Shown here piece by piece: positions 43,709 to 53,791 of a stretch of 64,000 nucleotides of DNA. How positions within the stretch are numbered: the stretch's first letter is position 1; each line of letters opens with the position of its first letter. The notes under the pieces were generated by a model, which saw only the letters and a program-made list of their open reading frames with translations, ran no database searches and was not told the DNA's origin. A program made the translations under genes and the position numbers. This stretch comes from Nitrosophilus labii (GTDB lineage Bacteria; Campylobacterota; Campylobacteria; Campylobacterales; Nitratiruptoraceae). The stretch covers positions 186,001 to 250,000 of the forward strand of contig NZ_AP022826.1 in assembly GCF_014466985.1 (NCBI RefSeq), read 5' to 3'.

Positions 43709-44818
43709 TTACTCTTTACTTCCCTTTTCAGCTTCTGCGATCAAAACATCTTCTATAATTTTGTCAATATCTCCGTCAAGAATGGCTTCAACATTAGAAT
43801 AGGCAATGCCACTTCTATTGTCTTTGACCTGTTGGTAAGGAGCCAAAACATAGCTTCTTATCTGATGACCCCATCCTATTTCGCTCTTTTCGATACCTTC
43901 TTCTTCGGCTTTTCTCTTTTCTAGCTCAAGTTCATAGAGTCTCGATTTTAACATTTTCATAGCCGTAGCTCTGTTTTTATGTTGGCTTCTGTCGTTTTGG
44001 CACTGTACTACTATTCCCGTTGGGATATGCGTTATACGAATCGCCGAATCGGTTTTGTTGACGTGTTGTCCTCCGGCACCTGAAGCTCTGTAAGTATCGA
44101 CTCTAATATCTTTATCTTCGATAACGATATCTATATCATCATCTACTTCGGGACTGACCATAACCGAAGCAAAAGATGTGTGTCTTCTTGCGTTAGAATC
44201 AAAAGGGCTTATTCTAACTAGTCTATGTATCCCATTTTCCGCTTTTAGGTAGCCGTATGCGTTTTCTCCCTTTATTATAAAACTAACATCTTTTATTCCT
44301 GCTTCATCTCCCTCTTGATAGTCAAGAACTTCTACTTTAAAACCGTGCCTTTCTGCCCATCTAAGATACATCCTATAAAGTATGCTTGCCCAATCTTGAG
44401 ACTCTGTGCCTCCGGCTCCTGGATGTATAGAAACGATAGCGTTTTTATCGTCGTTTTCACCGCTAAGCATAGTTTCTATTTCTATTTTAGTAACTTTTTC
44501 TTCCAAAGAGGTTGCCTCTTCAAAAAGCATACCTAAAGTCTCTTCGTCCCCTTCTTCGCTAGCCATCTCAAAAAGCTCTTTAGCATCTTCTACAGCGCTT
44601 TTTGCTTCATTATATTTTTCCAAAATTCTAGATATTTTGTTTTTTTCTTTTTGAATTTCGCCTGCTTTTTTTGCATCGTTCCAAAATTCTGGAGAGTTTT
44701 CCACCTCTTCTATCTCTTTTAGTCTATTTTCTATAGCAGATGGTTTTATTATATTTTTGATATTTTCTATCTTCTTTTCAAGCTTTTTTAGAAGTTCGGA
44801 ATATTCGTAGCTGTCCAA
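43709..44818 (-). CDS. prfB: Peptide chain release factor 2
   Basis: The 369-residue protein has the G-A-G-G-Q-H-V-N-K peptidyl hydrolysis motif and the RF2-specific S-P-F tripeptide for UGA/UAA recognition. The frame is continuous: the in-frame UGA and +1 frameshift usual in prfB of many bacteria are absent. It begins with TTG at 44818 behind GGAGATAAAA. It is divergent from panC. Confidence 0.95.
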   Translation of the reverse strand: MDSYEYSELLKKLEKKIENIKNIIKPSAIENRLKEIEEVENSPEFWNDAKKAGEIQKEKNKISRILEKYNEAKSAVEDAKELFEMASEEGDEETLGMLFEEATSLEEKVTKIEIETMLSGENDDKNAIVSIHPGAGGTESQDWASILYRMYLRWAERHGFKVEVLDYQEGDEAGIKDVSFIIKGENAYGYLKAENGIHRLVRISPFDSNARRHTSFASVMVSPEVDDDIDIVIEDKDIRVDTYRASGAGGQHVNKTDSAIRITHIPTGIVVQCQNDRSQHKNRATAMKMLKSRLYELELEKRKAEEEGIEKSEIGWGHQIRSYVLAPYQQVKDNRSGIAYSNVEAILDGDIDKIIEDVLIAEAEKGSKE

Positions 44819-44897
44819 TTTTATCTCCTAATTTGGGTAAAATAACTTTAAAAGTTTAGTGCAATTATATCAAATAATTATATCAATAAGGATATGT

Positions 44898-45719
44898 ATG
44901 AAAGTAGTAAAAAACCCTAAAGAATTGATGAAGATTTTAAGAAAAGAAAAAAGAAGCATTGGGTTTGTTCCTACAATGGGTGCTTTGCACGAAGGACACC
45001 TCTCTTTAATCAGACAATCTTGCAAAGAAAATGAGATTACAGTGGTATCCATCTTCGTAAATCCTACTCAATTTCTACCGGGAGAAGATTTTAGCAGATA
45101 TCCTAGAAAATATGAAGCGGATAAAAAAATATGTGAACTAGCTGGAGTAGATTATCTTTTTATGCCAAGTGTGGAAGATATATATCAAAAAGATGAGGTT
45201 TTGGTAAAAGCGCCGAAAATTAAAGGATATATACTCGAAGGCTACAATAGACCCGGACATTTTGATGGAGTTTTACAGATAGTAAATAAACTTTTAAATA
45301 TTGTTAAACCTACACGTGCCTATTTTGGTAAAAAAGATGCGCAGCAACTGTATCTAATAGAGAAGATGGTGGAAAATTTTTATATGGATGTAGAGATTGT
45401 TCCTTGCGATATTGTAAGAGAATCTGACGGTCTTGCAATGAGTAGCAGAAATGTATATCTGAGTGAAGAAGAGAGGAAAAGAGCACTGCTACTTTCTAAG
45501 TCCTTAAAAAGAGCTGGAAAGTTAATAATGCAAGGCGAGAAAGATGTCGAAAAGATAAGAGAGGAGATGTTTAAAGTCTTAGAGAAAGTTGAAATCGAAT
45601 ATATTGAAGTAGTTAATAAAAATTTGGATAAAATAAAAAGTGTTGAGAAGGGGAATAGTATCATTTTAGTTGCTGCGAAAGTTGGAAATACAAGGTTTAT
45701 AGATAATTTATGGATATAG
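44898..45719 (+). CDS. panC: Pantothenate synthetase
   Basis: The 273-residue enzyme joins pantoate and beta-alanine. It has [24 protein letters not shown] and Y-F-G-K-K-D-A-Q-Q motifs with the nucleotide-binding S-S-R-N-V-Y-L. ATG 44898 (M-K-V-V-K-N) is used rather than 44859 because AAGGA precedes it and the usual N-terminus results. Confidence 0.95.
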   Translation: MKVVKNPKELMKILRKEKRSIGFVPTMGALHEGHLSLIRQSCKENEITVVSIFVNPTQFLPGEDFSRYPRKYEADKKICELAGVDYLFMPSVEDIYQKDEVLVKAPKIKGYILEGYNRPGHFDGVLQIVNKLLNIVKPTRAYFGKKDAQQLYLIEKMVENFYMDVEIVPCDIVRESDGLAMSSRNVYLSEEERKRALLLSKSLKRAGKLIMQGEKDVEKIREEMFKVLEKVEIEYIEVVNKNLDKIKSVEKGNSIILVAAKVGNTRFIDNLWI

Positions 45720-46714
45720 TTATGAATTGTAAACGATGGCTCTCTTTAAAAAAGCCCAATATTGAAGATACTAGAAAAATTTCTGAGGTGGCTAAAAAGA
45801 CTTTAGCCTTTATGGCAAAGCATTATATCCCCTTAACTCCTAAGAATTACGAAGATTGGTTTTTTGTATTGTGTAGCGCTATAAATGAAAAACATCTTTT
45901 AACGGATCAAAATATTTTTTTATTATATGAAGAGTATTTAAAAGATAAGCCTATAATTTTAGATGATTATGTTGCAAAAGAGGTATCGGATAAGTTAAAA
46001 AGCGTAGCTAATGAGTCTGAAAATATAATCTCTATGATAGATTCAAACATTGATAAACATAGACAATATATAAAAGATAGTAAAGATGTTATTGAAGAAA
46101 AAGAGTTCGGAAAAATTAAAGAACTACAAATAAAAATTAATGAATTAGAAAAAGAGAATAGAAAACTAAAAGAGAAGATCAATAAAAATATCAAAAAGTT
46201 AGATAACCTTCAAGACAAATTTGAGGAGTATAAACATCTTTCATATATTGATCCATTAACCGAACTTTATAATAGAAGAGGTTTTGAGAAAGAACTAGAG
46301 AGAGTAATAAGCGACTCTAAAAATGTATTCTTAATATATCTTGATATTGATGACTTTAAAAAGATTAACGATCAATATGGTCATAATGTAGGTGATGAGG
46401 TATTGAAAAATATAGGTGAGATTTTGAAAAACTTTATAAGAAAAGGGACAAAGGCATTTAGATTAGGGGGAGAGGAGTTTGCGATAATTTTGTCCGATTT
46501 GACGCAACAAGATGTATATAAAATAGCCGAAAGACTTAGAAAAGTTATAGAAAATCATAATGTCAGAATAGATGAAAAAATAATTTCATATACGGCAAGT
46601 TTTGGTATAACGGAGTATAAAGAGAGTGAAAGCATGGAAGAGTTTTTAGATAGAGCCGATAAAGCTATGTACGAGGCAAAGAAAAAAGGTAAAAACAGAG
46701 TAGTTTTGCTATAG
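45710..46714 (+). CDS. Soluble GGDEF diguanylate cyclase
   Basis: The 334-residue protein has an N-terminal helical region (about 20-100) of the type seen in Campylobacterota DGCs ([17 protein letters not shown]), a coiled coil (about 125-170) and a GGDEF domain with G-G-E-E-F. There is no membrane segment. The start may be 45710 (10-bp overlap with panC) or 45722. IS A copy 2 begins 22 bp after its stop, so the gene is intact. Confidence 0.9.
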   Translation: MDIVMNCKRWLSLKKPNIEDTRKISEVAKKTLAFMAKHYIPLTPKNYEDWFFVLCSAINEKHLLTDQNIFLLYEEYLKDKPIILDDYVAKEVSDKLKSVANESENIISMIDSNIDKHRQYIKDSKDVIEEKEFGKIKELQIKINELEKENRKLKEKINKNIKKLDNLQDKFEEYKHLSYIDPLTELYNRRGFEKELERVISDSKNVFLIYLDIDDFKKINDQYGHNVGDEVLKNIGEILKNFIRKGTKAFRLGGEEFAIILSDLTQQDVYKIAERLRKVIENHNVRIDEKIISYTASFGITEYKESESMEEFLDRADKAMYEAKKKGKNRVVLL

Positions 46715-46810
46715 AGAGTCTAAGATAATTTTTATAGGGAGTGTAAATATAACTGTGTAAATCCTTATAAAAAGATTAGATAAAATTAAAGAATAAAAAG
46801 GATTTACACA

Positions 46811-47975
46811 ATGAGGTATATCAATACAGAAGAGGTAAAAAAAGCTATCAAAGAGGGAAAGGGGATAGATATTGATGAGATCTTGGAAGAATTCAAAGGT
46901 CTTTTAAAAGAGGTTTATCAGACTGCTACAGAAGTAGAGTTAACTGAGCATTTAGGATATGAGAAGCATCAAGTTTCAGATAATCCAAATTATCGTAATG
47001 GGTACAGTGAAAAAACTTTAAAGTCCAAATATGGGGATATAGAGGTTAAGATACCAAGAGACAGAAACGCTACCTTCGAACCAAAGCTTATCAAGAAACG
47101 ACAGACTCTCATAAAGGGGACAGAAGATTTAATTTTGTCTTTATATGCAAAAGGGATGAGTGAACAGATTTCAACACCATCTTGATGATTTATATGGGTA
47201 TGAACTTTCTATTCAGACAATTTCCAATATAACAGAAGCAATAATAGATAAGGCAAAAGAGTGGCATAGTCGTCCGCTAGAGGCAATATATCCGATAATA
47301 TTTATGGATGCTACAGTTTTAAAAATAAGAGTGGATAGAGTAGTTAAAAATATTGCTGCATATATAATGCTAGGCATAACTCTTGAAGGGAAAAAAGATA
47401 TTCTTGGTATATGGATAGGTGAAAATGAAAGTTCTAAACAGTGGTTAACACTTTTAAATGAGATAAAAAACAGAGGTGTTGAAGATGTATTGATATTTGC
47501 AATAGACGGACTAAATGGATTTAAAGAGGCTATAGAGGCAGTTTATCCAAAGGCAGAAATTCAAAGATGTATTGTACACCAGATCAGAAATAGCCTAAAA
47601 TTTGTATCTTGGAAAGATAGAAAAGAGGTAGCTAAAGATTTAAAGAGTATCTACACTTCATCAACCGAAGAAGAAGCAGAGCTTGCTCTTACAAATTTTA
47701 ATGACAAATGGGGTCAAAAATATCCCCATATTACCCAGTCTTGGCAATCTAACTGGAATGAGCTATCTACATTTTTTAAATATCCCCAAGCTATAAGAAA
47801 ACTGATTTATACGACAAATCCCATAGAATCGATAAATTCAAATATTAAAAAAAGAACAAAGTCTGTGGGTTCTTTTCCAACCATCGATTCAGCTTTTAAG
47901 CTTCTTTATCTTGCCACACAGGAGGTACAGCACAAATGGAGTAATACAAAAATCAGAAGCTGGAGTGAAATCTAT
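46811..47975 (+). pseudogene. IS A copy 2 transposase, 5' part (frameshifted and truncated)
   Basis: It has the same two-frame transposase as copy 1, with the identical break near K-G-M-S (ORF 1 ends 47185; ORF 2 starts 47160). It is cut by IS B after W-S-E-I-Y, removing the last residues; the frame then runs 24 codons into IS B. It is probably inactive. Confidence 0.9.
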
Positions 47976-49370
47976 GATAATGTCAAGAAAAATTCGCAAT
48001 TTTCCTTCCCAGCAAGTTGTATTTCATTGGATATCAAGCAGCTTTAAGCTGCGCTTCATAGATTTCCATCACCTCTTGAAGCTTTTGTGGATGAATATAG
48101 CTTCTCTCAATCTCCCAGTCTTCAGTGTACTCCATCAAGTATGTGGTAATGAGTCTAATATAGGACTCTCTTGATGGAAAAACAGATACTACTTTAGAGC
48201 GTCTTCTAATCTCCTTGTTGATTCTTTCTAACACATTTGTCGAACTTATCCTCCTTTTATCAATTTGCGGGAAGTGATAAAACTGCAAAGAGTCTTCCAA
48301 TCCATTTTGAAGCACTTCAATTGCTTCAGGGAATTTTTTGCCATATTCATCGATAATAGCTTGGGCTATAAGATAAGCTTCCTTTTTGCTGTTTTGCAGC
48401 CAGATTTGTTTGAGTTTTGCTGCAAATTTCTCTTTTGCTTTAGGTGGAACATGAGCCAGGATATTACGCATAAAATGGACTTTACACCGTTGCCATGATG
48501 CGCCAATAAAACTCTCTTTGAAAGCCTTTTGAATCCCTAAATGTGCATCACTGACAAGAAGGGCAATCTTTTCTATGCCTCTTTGTTTGAGTTTATCAAA
48601 AAAACTCTTCCAGCTCTCTACGCTTTCATTGACAAAAGGCTCGATCGCCAATACTTCTCTTTTTCCTTCCAATGTCACACCATAGGCTATCATAATAGCG
48701 GTAGATACCACTCTTCCTTCATAGTCTCTCACTTTCTCATACAAAGCATCAACCCTTGCGTTGGGATACTCTTTTTGCAGTGGTCTGTTTCGAAACTCTT
48801 CTACTTGTTCATCTAGCCCTTTGTTGATTTGTGATACCTGTGATGCACTGATATTCTCTATTCCAAGCTCTTTTGCAAGGCGCTCTATCTTTCTTGTTGA
48901 TATTCCATTGACGTATGCCTCTTTCACCATCGAAATCAGAGCCTGTTCACTTCTTCTCTTTTCGGTGATGAAAAAGGGAATGTAGCCACCTTTTCTTATC
49001 TTTGGAATCATAAGATAAACTGTCCCTAGTCTCGTATCGAACCTTCTTGGTCTATAACCACTGAAATAGCTTTTTCTCTCACTATTATGCTCACCTTTTT
49101 TAGCTCCAACTTTCATCTCGGACTCTATCTTCATCAACTGTTCCATCATCCATTTCATCATTGATAAAAGTGGATCTTCATCAACTACAAACTGTGTCAT
49201 TATCTCTTTGAATATTTTTGTTTCATCTATTTTTTTGCTATTATTTCTTTTAGATTGGTTTCCTCCTGCTTGCTTTATTCCTCACTGGGAAGTCTATCCA
49301 ACTCTTTTGAAGATTTCAAAATCTAAAAAAGAGTCTTCAAGTGAAATTGCGAACTTTAGTGTACACTATC
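47976..49370 (-). mobile_element. IS256-family element B, nested in IS A copy 2
   Basis: This complete 1395-bp element is flanked by a perfect 8-bp duplication AAATCTAT (47968-47975 and 49371-49378) of IS A sequence. Its ends are inverted repeats starting GATAATGTCAAG at the left and GATAGTGTACAC at the right when reverse-complemented, both leading into TTCGCAATTT. It has one intact transposase on the minus strand, opposite to IS A. Confidence 0.95.
48034..49200 (-). CDS. IS256-family transposase of IS B, intact
   Basis: The 388-residue mutator-type transposase has family-normal length, with the DDE residues placed in R-V-D-A-L-Y, L-V-S-D-A-H-L-G and V-L-E-R-I-N-K-E-I, and C-K-V-H-F-M-R-N between. 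It is only distantly related to the IS A transposase. Being intact, with exact target duplications, it is likely still mobile. Confidence 0.95.
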   Translation of the reverse strand: MTQFVVDEDPLLSMMKWMMEQLMKIESEMKVGAKKGEHNSERKSYFSGYRPRRFDTRLGTVYLMIPKIRKGGYIPFFITEKRRSEQALISMVKEAYVNGISTRKIERLAKELGIENISASQVSQINKGLDEQVEEFRNRPLQKEYPNARVDALYEKVRDYEGRVVSTAIMIAYGVTLEGKREVLAIEPFVNESVESWKSFFDKLKQRGIEKIALLVSDAHLGIQKAFKESFIGASWQRCKVHFMRNILAHVPPKAKEKFAAKLKQIWLQNSKKEAYLIAQAIIDEYGKKFPEAIEVLQNGLEDSLQFYHFPQIDKRRISSTNVLERINKEIRRRSKVVSVFPSRESYIRLITTYLMEYTEDWEIERSYIHPQKLQEVMEIYEAQLKAA

Positions 49371-49429
49371 AAATCTATCCTCAGCTTTGTATATTTTTCA
49401 GTGAAATTATACAAAAATATACACGCTAA
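49371..49429 (+). pseudogene. IS A copy 2 transposase, 3' remnant
   Basis: After the duplicated AAATCTAT the IS A reading frame resumes and encodes the last residues (P-Q-L-C-I-F-F-S-E-I-I-Q-K-Y-T-R) to the TAA, with Ile where copy 1 has Met. Confidence 0.9.
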
Positions 49430-49563
49430 GGTTTTAAGGGCTTTAGGTGGTTTACACAGTTTATTTTACAGTCCCTTTTTATAGTCCATAGCTACTATAG
49501 TTTTATAGTTTGTAGGTAGTGAAGTTAAATATAGTATATTCTTTAGCGAAAAGCTATATCGAT

Positions 49564-50568
49564 TTAACTTTTTATGATCTCATCTATAACAGATCTAGAA
49601 CCTCCTCTTTTTGTAAGGCCTATCAATCTTTTGCTATATTGAGACAGATCCTTTTCTATAATATCCAATAACTGTTTTGGACCTAGTTTTTTATCGTATA
49701 AAAATGCGGCTTTATATTTTACTAAAAATCTTGCGTTGAACTCTTGATGATTTCCGGCGGCGTAAGGATACGGCAGGAAAAGTGTGGGGATTGCGTTTGC
49801 GGCAAGTTCCCAAAGAGTACTAGCGCCTGCTCTACTAACTGCAAAGTCCGCTTTTTCGATTTTTTCTACAACTTTTTTATCAAAATCAAAAATATCAACT
49901 TTTATATCTAGTTTTTCATACTCTTTTTTAACTCTTTCAAGATCTTTTTTGCCGGTTTGATGAATGATTTTTATACCCCTTTGTTCTAGTTCTTTTGCAA
50001 CATAAAGAGCAAAATCGTTTATCTCTTTTGCACCTTGACTACCGCCTAAAAATATGACGGTTTTTACCTCTTTTCTAATACGCCTTTTTTCAAAAAAAGA
50101 TTCTGAAACTGGATATGGATCATAAGGGGGTAAAAATGAGCAAAAGACTCTTTTTGCAAAAGGAGAAAGGATTTGGTTTAGTTTTCCTTTTACAGCATTT
50201 TGTTCATGGATAAAAAGAGGAGTTTTTGAGAGTATTGCTGCAAAACTTGCAGGTGCGGCTGAGTAGCCTCCTACGCTTATGACAGCCTCAATATTTCTAG
50301 TTTCTATAATATCTTTGCACTTTTTTGCTATTTTTAAGATATTTATAAGTGAATATATTTTTTTTAATCCTTTTTTATTTATTACTCCTGAGCTATCGAA
50401 AAATATTTTTTCACTAAAGCCCTCATCGTTTTCAAACCAGGCTCTATCTTGTCCATACGTAGAGCCGATATAGATAGGACGAATCTCTCTTTTATTTAAT
50501 TCCTCTTTAAAAGCTTTGGCTACGCTGAGATGTCCACCTGTACCCCCACCGGTAATTATAATATTCAA
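49564..50568 (-). CDS. murG: UDP-GlcNAc transferase for lipid II
   Basis: The 334-residue GT28 enzyme has the N-terminal G-G-G-T-G-G-H motif, H-E-Q-N-A-V-K-G and the C-terminal donor-site segment S-R-A-G-A-S-T-L-W-E. It converts lipid I to lipid II at the inner membrane. It follows ftsW in the same direction, the standard division-cluster order. Confidence 0.95.
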   Translation of the reverse strand: MNIIITGGGTGGHLSVAKAFKEELNKREIRPIYIGSTYGQDRAWFENDEGFSEKIFFDSSGVINKKGLKKIYSLINILKIAKKCKDIIETRNIEAVISVGGYSAAPASFAAILSKTPLFIHEQNAVKGKLNQILSPFAKRVFCSFLPPYDPYPVSESFFEKRRIRKEVKTVIFLGGSQGAKEINDFALYVAKELEQRGIKIIHQTGKKDLERVKKEYEKLDIKVDIFDFDKKVVEKIEKADFAVSRAGASTLWELAANAIPTLFLPYPYAAGNHQEFNARFLVKYKAAFLYDKKLGPKQLLDIIEKDLSQYSKRLIGLTKRGGSRSVIDEIIKS

Positions 50569-50592
50569 GCTTATTCCTTTCCTAAAGTTTTA

Positions 50593-50645
50593 AGTGATGG
50601 GTAATCAGTGGTTAGTAATCCGTCACTCACCACTCATTACTACTC
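50593..50645. repeat. Heptamer-phased inverted repeat, site 3
   Basis: The left arm reads GTGATGG-GTAATCA-GTGGTTA-GTAATCC. The right arm, reverse-complemented, reads GTAATGA-GTGGTGA-GTGAC. Both are degenerate 7-nt units. The repeat fills the spacer between ftsW and murG and touches the ftsW stop. Confidence 0.65.
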
Positions 50646-51805
50646 TATTTTATCTTCTTACTTATCATTAAAACAAGTCCAATAGCTATACCGTTAGCGA
50701 GCATAGAGCTTCCTCCATAGCTTAAAAAAGGAACTGCGATCCCTTTTATCGGTGTAAGACCGCTTATTCCATACGCATTTATTAAAAAAGAAAAACCTAA
50801 AAGAAGACCTACGCCTATGCAAAAAAGATAATCCAAATGATCTTTGCTTCTATTGGCAATTTTGAATATTCTATGAATCATCAAGGCTATTATAACGGTA
50901 ACGGCAAAAACGCCTAAATAGCCAAGTTCTTCAGCAATTCCGGCAAGTATAAAATCTGTATGTACCTCGCTTAAAAAACCCAGTTTCAGTACTCCCTCTC
51001 CAAGTCCAGTTCCAAAAATACCTCCATGATGTATAGCATTTAGTGAGTGGGATATCTGATAAGGTTCAGGTGCATTTTCTACTCTTAGTTTTTCCGCTAT
51101 GGCTTGAGGTAGATAAGATAAAATATAGTTTTGGGCATTTGCCCACCAAGATAAAATTCTATTTATTCTGTGCTCGGAAGTAAAAATGAAAATGATAAAA
51201 AGAGCCACAGCCGAGCCAATTAGAGTCAAAAAGAGTTTAAAGCTTCTTCCGGCAAAAAAAAGCATAAAGCTTAAAGTCAAACCCAAAACCATCACTTGTC
51301 CTAAATCGTTTTGAAATACGGCTATTAAAATAACAACGAATAAAAATACCACCATATACGGTAAAATCATTTTTATCTCTTCTAAAAGATCTCTTTTTTT
51401 CTCATCATTTGCAAATTTTCTTGAAAAACTCCAGGCCAAAAAGTATACAAAACCTATTTTGAAAAACTCTACGGGAGCTAAAGAAAAACCGGAAAGTCTT
51501 ATCCATCTTTTAGCGCCTCCGGCACTTGTTACCAAAGATGATGGTAAAAAATACATAGATATCATTAAAATGAAAAATATTATAAATAGAGATATTCCTA
51601 TAATTTTAGTCCATTTGGAGGGTTCTAACCTAGAGATCCCCCACATCAATAATATAGCACCTATACCGGCTATGAACTGCCTTGTTAAAAAATGAAACTC
51701 GTTAAAACCGTATAGTAAAGTTGTGTATGTAGAAAAAGTATAAGAGCCTATTATACCTATAGTTATAAGTATAGAAGCGAGAATAAAGAGTGTTTTATCT
51801 ACCAT
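50645..51805 (-). CDS. ftsW: Cell-division SEDS protein FtsW (lipid II polymerase)
   Basis: The 386-residue SEDS-family membrane protein has about 10 helices. Motifs include G-A-K-R-W-I-R-L-S-G-F, P-Y-Q-I-S-H-S-L-N-A-I and V-P-F-L-S-Y-G-G-S-S. FtsW rather than RodA is favoured by the adjoining murG and the divergent ftsI-like gene. Confidence 0.92.
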   Translation of the reverse strand: MVDKTLFILASILITIGIIGSYTFSTYTTLLYGFNEFHFLTRQFIAGIGAILLMWGISRLEPSKWTKIIGISLFIIFFILMISMYFLPSSLVTSAGGAKRWIRLSGFSLAPVEFFKIGFVYFLAWSFSRKFANDEKKRDLLEEIKMILPYMVVFLFVVILIAVFQNDLGQVMVLGLTLSFMLFFAGRSFKLFLTLIGSAVALFIIFIFTSEHRINRILSWWANAQNYILSYLPQAIAEKLRVENAPEPYQISHSLNAIHHGGIFGTGLGEGVLKLGFLSEVHTDFILAGIAEELGYLGVFAVTVIIALMIHRIFKIANRSKDHLDYLFCIGVGLLLGFSFLINAYGISGLTPIKGIAVPFLSYGGSSMLANGIAIGLVLMISKKIK

Positions 51806-51903
51806 ATCAATCTTTCTTAAACTAACCCTTAAGTCAAATTTTATAGCTTTAAGAGTATCATTTTAGCCACTATAAGCCAAATCTTTGATTAAGAATAGAT
51901 TTT

Positions 51904-53658
51904 ATGAATACCCAAAGCAAACTATACAAAATAGCCACCCTTTTTTTCTTGCTATTGTTCGGTTTTTTAATATTTTTGTTTGCCGTTTTTAAGATAGTAA
52001 TAGACGATAGAAAACTACCTGCTCTTAAAATAAGTGAAAAAAACAGAGCTATTAGAGGAGCAATAGTTACAAATGACGGTTTTAATGTAGCAAGTAGTAA
52101 AAAACTGTATAAAATCTCAGTCAATACAAGATGTATTGATCCGAACAAAAAAGAGTTGTTTGTAAAACTTTTTTCTGTTTACAGTGGAATGGATCACAAT
52201 AGAATAAAAAAGGTTATAGAGAGCAAAAAAGGTAATGTTGTTCTTACTTATGCGATGGATCCAAAAAGAGCTAATCTTTTAAGAGAACTTGCTAAAAAGC
52301 TATATCTTATGGATGTATTTATTGAGTATGAATCAAATGGCAAAGTCTACAAACAAGGACTTTCCGTAAAAGAGAGTGGAGAGAGTAGATTATATCCTTA
52401 TCAAGATATTTTAACTCCCATAGTTGGATATGTAAGAAAATATGAAGATGAAGGGTACACAAGAATAACTGGGGTCAAGGGTATTGAAAAATATTATGAA
52501 GAAAAGCTCAAGCCTATACAAGATGGGTTAATAGAAGGTTATAGAGATATTGGAAATAATATCATTTTAAACAGAGAATCAAAAATAAAAAAAAGAGTTG
52601 ACGGTTTTAATGTGCATCTAAATATTCCAATACTTCTTCAAAAAACTGTAGAAAATATACTGGATAGATATAAAAAAAAGTTAAGAGCGAAAGAGATAAT
52701 TGCAGCTGTAATGGAGAGCAGAAGCGGTAAAATAATAGCTTTGGCTTCTAGTAACAGATTTGATCCAAAAAACATAAGAAAAAGAGATTATGAATCTCTC
52801 AATGCTTCTGTAATAGAGTACAGTTTTGAGCCAGGTTCTGTTATGAAGCCTATAACTTTTGCTCTTTTACTTGAAAACTCTCTTGTATCTCCCTACGATA
52901 TTATTAGAACTTATAGTGGACGATTTAAACTTGGAAAAAAAATTATAACCGATGAGCATAAAGAGGAGTGGATGAGTGCCGAAAATGTTATAGTTTACTC
53001 CAGTAATATAGGTATAGCACAGCTTGCGCAAAAACTCTCTCATATACAATTTTTTCAGGGATTAAAAAAATTTGGTTTTTCTAGGAGGACGGAGATTGAT
53101 CTTCCATATGAGCATACAGGTTATATTCCTTCTCTATCAAAATTTAAAAGTGAAATCTACAAAGCAACTATAGGGTACGGATACGGTATGAAAGCGACTT
53201 TTATGCAGCTTCTAAAAGCGTATAACGTATTTAACAACAACGGAAAAGAGGTAATTCCGAGAATTGCTAGCTATCTTAGTTTGCAAGACGGGAAGCAGTT
53301 TGCTCTACCAAGATTTAGTGCTCAAAAAGTGATCTCTATTGGCACAGCTGCAAGAATGAACAAGATTTTAGTGAAAGTTGTGGAAAAAGGAACTGGAAGA
53401 GCAGCAAAGATAGAAGGCATTAATATAGGAGGTAAGACCGGAACGGCTCACATAGTAAAGAAGGGAAAATATGTAAAAAGCTACAATAGCTCCTTTTTTG
53501 GTTTTGCTAACGATGAAAAGAATAGATATACTATAGGAGTGACAGTGATTGAGCCAAAAAAAGTTTATTTCGCTTCACAGACGGCTGTACCGGTATTTAA
53601 AGAGATAGTAGATGTTTTAATAGACCAAGGATATTTAGTGCCTATGATTAATGAGTAG
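51904..53658 (+). CDS. ftsI: FtsI-type division transpeptidase (PBP3/PBP2 class B)
   Basis: The 584-residue class B PBP has an N-terminal anchor (about 10-32), a dimerisation domain and a transpeptidase domain with S-x-x-K in G-S-V-M-K-P, S-x-N in Y-S-S-N-I-G and K-T-G-T in G-G-K-T-G-T-A-H. It cross-links septal peptidoglycan and pairs with FtsW, encoded on the opposite strand 98 bp away. Confidence 0.9.
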   Translation: MNTQSKLYKIATLFFLLLFGFLIFLFAVFKIVIDDRKLPALKISEKNRAIRGAIVTNDGFNVASSKKLYKISVNTRCIDPNKKELFVKLFSVYSGMDHNRIKKVIESKKGNVVLTYAMDPKRANLLRELAKKLYLMDVFIEYESNGKVYKQGLSVKESGESRLYPYQDILTPIVGYVRKYEDEGYTRITGVKGIEKYYEEKLKPIQDGLIEGYRDIGNNIILNRESKIKKRVDGFNVHLNIPILLQKTVENILDRYKKKLRAKEIIAAVMESRSGKIIALASSNRFDPKNIRKRDYESLNASVIEYSFEPGSVMKPITFALLLENSLVSPYDIIRTYSGRFKLGKKIITDEHKEEWMSAENVIVYSSNIGIAQLAQKLSHIQFFQGLKKFGFSRRTEIDLPYEHTGYIPSLSKFKSEIYKATIGYGYGMKATFMQLLKAYNVFNNNGKEVIPRIASYLSLQDGKQFALPRFSAQKVISIGTAARMNKILVKVVEKGTGRAAKIEGINIGGKTGTAHIVKKGKYVKSYNSSFFGFANDEKNRYTIGVTVIEPKKVYFASQTAVPVFKEIVDVLIDQGYLVPMINE

Positions 53659-53758
53659 AGGAAAAAAGTATAAAGTTTGGCTTACTTAGTTACAAATCAC
53701 GAGTTATTGTAGTATAAAAAAGGATAATATTAAACTCCATTAACGAACTAATTTATGT

Positions 53759-53764
53759 TAAAAT
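53759..53764 (+). promoter_or_regulatory. Extended -10 element before alaS
   Basis: TAAAAT preceded by TGT sits 27 bp before the alaS ATG in an AT-rich spacer. This is assignment by motif and position only. Confidence 0.35.
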
Positions 53765-53791
53765 TACCAAAAAAATTAATAAGAGGCTTTT

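Larger units (their letters stand above)
46737..49475 (+). mobile_element. IS256-family element A, copy 2, split by IS B
   Basis: The left end (GGGAGTGTAAATATAACTGT) and right end (ACAGTCCC) match copy 1. A perfect 8-bp target duplication TTTTTATA flanks it (46729-46736 and 49476-49483). Removing IS B leaves an element equal in length to copy 1 apart from the 8-bp duplication made by IS B. It differs from copy 1 at a few bases (for example 3967/47001, 4157/47191, and near both ends). Confidence 0.95.

Noticed and set aside
43709-44818. Programmed +1 frameshift in prfB
   Set aside because: The frame is continuous from the TTG start with no in-frame UGA near codon 26, so no recoding is needed.
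45710-46714. Disruption of the GGDEF gene by IS A copy 2
   Set aside because: The gene ends 22 bp before the element and its C-terminal motif is complete.
3703-49475. A composite transposon of about 46 kb bounded by two direct IS A copies
   Set aside because: Each copy has its own perfect and different 8-bp target duplication (CCGTCTCT; TTTTTATA), so they are independent insertions; the DNA between them is core genome.
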